Source: Pseudomonadota bacterium
GTDB lineage: Bacteria > Pseudomonadota > Gammaproteobacteria > Burkholderiales > Rhodocyclaceae
Assembly (NCBI GenBank): GCA_018241665.1
Contig: JAFEDK010000023.1
Coordinates: forward strand, 1-64,000
Direction: 5' to 3'
DNA length: 64,000 bases
The notes below the pieces were generated by a model. That model was not told the DNA's origin. It made no database searches and saw only the letters and a program-made list of their open reading frames with translations. Positions 63,763-64,000 of this stretch are shown here, piece after piece. Each line of letters starts with the position of its first letter. Positions within the stretch are counted from its first letter, which is position 1. Position numbers and translations under genes: made by a program.

Positions 63763-64000
63763 ATGATGGCCGAAGCTGCGTGCGCCATGCCGGCGCCGTC
63801 GCGGGCCTTCCTCGTCGGGCGGGTCTTCCTGCCCTTCGCGCTGGGCTACTTCCTGTCCTACATGATGCGTACCGTCAACGCGGTGATCTCGCCGGACCTG
63901 ACGCGGGAGCTGGGCCTCAGCGCGGCGGACCTGGGCCTGCTCACCAGCACCTACTTCCTGGCCTTCGGGCTGGCCCAGATCCCGGTCGGCATCGCCCTTG
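63763..64000 (+). CDS. MFS transporter, N-terminal part (runs off the window)
   Basis: From the ATG at 63763 the frame encodes RVFLPFALGYFLSYMMRTVN, then GLSAADLGLLTSTYFLAFGL and AQIPVGIAL, which is TM1-TM2 of a major facilitator with the loop that leads to motif A. The gene continues past position 64000, so length and substrate are unknown. It follows the IclR gene by 70 bp in the same direction, consistent with a transporter for the substrate of the adjacent operon. Confidence 0.8.
   Translation, partial: MMAEAACAMPAPSRAFLVGRVFLPFALGYFLSYMMRTVNAVISPDLTRELGLSAADLGLLTSTYFLAFGLAQIPVGIAL

Overview
The window looks like a high-GC betaproteobacterial chromosome, probably a Rhodocyclales- or Burkholderiales-like environmental organism. 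This is inferred from gene content: a class II (B12-dependent) ribonucleotide reductase, a PEP-CTERM protein, CzcCBA, Acr3-type ars and chr metal resistance, an aromatic/adipate-type beta-oxidation operon with an IclR regulator, and an OprD-type porin. No rRNA, tRNA or CRISPR array was seen, so the taxonomy cannot be fixed from this window.

Positions 1 to about 8,105 form a decaying, plasmid- or island-derived accessory region. It holds a tyrosine recombinase, a PIN-domain fragment beside a gene broken by a frameshift and an amber codon, a DUF3800 remnant that overlaps the 3' end of a convergent gene, and a RES-Xre toxin-antitoxin locus. The RES toxin is split by a complete IS5-family element at 3422-4746, with CTAA target duplication. 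A KfrA-like coiled-coil DNA-binding protein with a palindromic operator and a small HTH regulator follow. The island ends inside a cupin gene whose 3' half is missing.

Positions 8.1-38.1 kb are chromosomal. They carry an alcohol dehydrogenase/MFS/cupin operon with a divergent LysR regulator and a metallophosphoesterase-like lipoprotein. An unrecognised three-gene locus lies at 13,430-18,594: two diverged paralogs followed by a protein with a nucleotidyltransferase-like signature. Next come an HtrA protease, an EamA/LysR/OsmC operon, ahpF, a ParD-like antitoxin overlapping a methionine aminopeptidase, an aldo/keto reductase, a degenerate GIY-YIG protein with a DUF2239 protein, a CorA-like transporter, a beta-propeller lipoprotein, an OprD-porin/MFS/DapA-like uptake and catabolic cluster with its LysR regulator, and a PEP-CTERM protein.

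Positions 38.3-51.5 kb are a continuous metal-resistance block. It comprises czcI-czcCBA (divalent cation efflux), arsR-arsC-acr3-arsD-arsA-DUF2703 (arsenic) and chrB-chrA (chromate), with recognisable operators in front of arsR and chrB.

Positions 51.5-64 kb carry nrdJ with an NrdR-like palindrome, a MocR-type regulator divergent from a DUF2917 gene, a TonB-dependent receptor, and an enoyl-CoA hydratase/3-hydroxyacyl-CoA dehydrogenase/thiolase operon divergent from an IclR regulator. Three near-identical operator copies lie in that last divergent promoter. An MFS transporter runs off the right edge.
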